Shown piece after piece: positions 5,687 through 5,852 of a stretch of DNA of 5,852 nt (position 1 is the stretch's first letter; each line of letters starts with the position of its first letter). This DNA is from a bacterium (GTDB taxonomy: Bacteria > Patescibacteriota > Minisyncoccia > Phycocordibacterales > Phycocordibacteraceae), in assembly GCA_021780575.1 (NCBI GenBank), contig JAJXYL010000017.1:1-5852 (forward strand), given 5' to 3'. The notes beneath the pieces are model-generated. The model was not told the origin of the DNA and did not search any database. It was given only the letters and a program-made list of their open reading frames with translations. The translations under genes were made by a program, and so were the position numbers.

Positions 5687-5852
5687 ATGCAAAAAAATCG
5701 TTCCCGAGGCTTCACCCTCATCGAATTGCTCGTCGTCATCGCCATCATCGGCATCCTCTCGGCCGTCGTGCTCGCTTCGTTGAATACTGCACGCCAAAAG
5801 GGTAGTGACGCCGCAATCCAGTCGGATCTTTCGGCTGTTCAGACTCAAGCCG
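5687..5852 (+). CDS. Type IV prepilin (pilin or pseudopilin), 3' end cut by the window edge
   Basis: The first 55 codons are present, with no stop before the window ends. The product opens MQKNRSRG followed by [20 protein letters not shown], the class III prepilin signal. It has a short basic leader of eight residues, a cleavage site for the prepilin peptidase PilD between Gly8 and Phe9, and Glu at mature position 5. A hydrophobic helix of about 20 residues follows; it anchors the subunit in the membrane before assembly and packs in the pilus core. The sequence after it ([21 protein letters not shown]) continues the alpha-1 helix into the globular head, which is missing here. The gene follows pilC by 75 bases and probably has its own promoter, fitting a subunit needed in greater amount than the assembly machinery. 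Whether it is the major pilin or a minor pilin cannot be judged from this part. The start is fixed by the leader and the lack of other in-frame choices. Confidence 0.93.
   Translation, partial: MQKNRSRGFTLIELLVVIAIIGILSAVVLASLNTARQKGSDAAIQSDLSAVQTQA

Noticed and set aside
5255..5848. 197-codon open frame on the minus strand across the pilC end and the prepilin start
   Set aside because: It is antisense to two clear genes, its product is charged and without recognisable motifs, and the plus-strand reading explains the same bases fully.

Overview
The window is a tightly packed, single-strand (+) type IV pilus (T4P) assembly locus. In order it holds the 3' end of a probable pilN-like gene, a pilO-like gene, a short pilP-like membrane protein gene, the extension ATPase pilB, a stand-alone CheY-like receiver, the retraction ATPase pilT, the inner-membrane platform pilC, and the 5' end of a type IV prepilin gene that runs off the right edge. 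No rRNA, tRNA, CRISPR array, insertion sequence or phage gene was seen, and no gene-free stretch is longer than about 75 bases.

Organism: the gene order (PilN/PilO/mini-PilP, PilB, receiver, PilT, PilC, prepilin), the very short pilP-like protein ending in a GRLDPFAP motif, and the prepilin's [14 protein letters not shown] segment resemble Candidate Phyla Radiation (Patescibacteria), particularly Parcubacteria lineages such as Kaiserbacteria. This is inference from recalled family resemblance, not a database search. TGA serves as a normal stop at three genes (241-243, 1118-1120, 2897-2899), so the recoded TGA=Gly code of Gracilibacteria and Absconditabacteria is excluded. Strong Shine-Dalgarno sequences are absent before almost every gene.

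Layout: 1-1120 holds the small alignment-complex subunits; 1124-2899 holds PilB; 2900-2926 is a short gap with a -10-like hexamer that may drive the second half; 2927-5611 holds receiver, PilT and PilC with 2-4 base gaps; 5612-5686 is the only real intergenic region, with a GC-rich hairpin and a promoter-like hexamer before the prepilin. Together the genes would build a retractile pilus: PilN/PilO/PilP-like form the membrane alignment complex, PilC is the rotor or platform, PilB adds pilin, PilT removes it, and the receiver, lying between the two motor genes, is a natural candidate for a switch.

I do not see a wholly undescribed system. The points most worth a second look are the receiver between the two opposing motors, the reduced zinc-binding cysteine set and missing arginines in PilB, the unusual Walker A and AIRNLIRE-region residues in PilT, and the candidate internal promoters.
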